A stretch of DNA of 14,686 nucleotides from positions 1-14,686 of the forward strand of contig CAZWXH010000043.1 of the NCBI GenBank assembly GCA_964637725.1. The letters run 5' to 3'. The notes beneath the pieces are model-generated. The model was given only the letters and a program-made list of their open reading frames with translations, was not told the origin of the DNA and made no database searches. Position numbers and translations under genes: made by a program. The stretch is from CAZWXH01 sp964637725. Lineage in GTDB: Bacteria > Bacillota_I > Bacilli_A > Erysipelotrichales > Coprobacillaceae. Positions within the stretch are counted from its first letter, which is position 1. Each line of letters starts with the position of its first letter. Below, one piece after another: positions 14,685-14,686 of this stretch.

Positions 14685-14686
14685 AT

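Overview
The window is a compact, AT-rich (roughly one-third G+C by eye) stretch of chromosome from a low-GC Gram-positive (Firmicutes/Bacillota) bacterium. AGGAGG-type ribosome binding sites, consensus TTGACA/TATAAT promoters, intrinsic terminators with U-tracts, two Cof-type HAD hydrolases and a Bacillus-like tRNA order (fMet-Asp-Phe, elongator Met, Ile2) all fit. My best guess is a gut-type Erysipelotrichia relative, but this is an inference from style and gene content, not a proof. There is no phage, IS element, CRISPR array or obvious island.

Layout. 1-411 (minus): an ArsR/SmtB metal sensor with a perfect 9-4-9 operator just downstream of its own promoter; whatever metal exporter it may control lies beyond the left edge. 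400-1010 (plus): a PncA-like cysteine hydrolase, divergently transcribed, whose -35 box abuts that of arsR in one 12-bp palindrome. 3713-1000 (minus): a tightly coupled four-gene operon, DUF969-DUF979-pcp-GGCT-like, which looks like a pyroglutamate (5-oxoproline)/pyroglutamyl-peptide module. 3888-5012 (plus): ilvE, a branched-chain aminotransferase. 7703-5030 (minus): a small membrane-anchored protein of unknown function, citrate synthase and a Cof-type HAD phosphatase overlapping it. The citrate synthase promoter has a perfect 15-bp inverted repeat over its -35/spacer region. 9575-7761 (minus): an AI-2E/PerM-family membrane protein and a second Cof-type HAD phosphatase. 11018-9630 (minus): a membrane-anchored polysaccharide deacetylase with Ig-like repeats. 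11129-11698 (plus): a protein that I read as a very degenerate GGDEF-like domain, overlapping tail-to-tail with 13997-11646 (minus), an Exp7-type P-type cation ATPase. 14684-14220 (minus): a five-tRNA operon ending in a strong terminator.

How it fits together. The clearest functional unit is the 5-oxoproline operon: pyroglutamyl peptidase releases 5-oxoproline from peptides, the GGCT-like enzyme probably forms it from gamma-glutamyl compounds, and the paired membrane proteins DUF969/DUF979 are candidates for moving the product or its precursor. Nitrogen/carbon housekeeping (ilvE, citrate synthase), envelope functions (deacetylase, AI-2E family protein) and ion homeostasis (ArsR, P-type ATPase) make up the rest. 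I did not find a convincing new multi-gene system; the items most worth checking are the 5-oxoproline operon, the citrate synthase operator, the degenerate GGDEF-like protein and the mismatched T-stem of the initiator tRNA.
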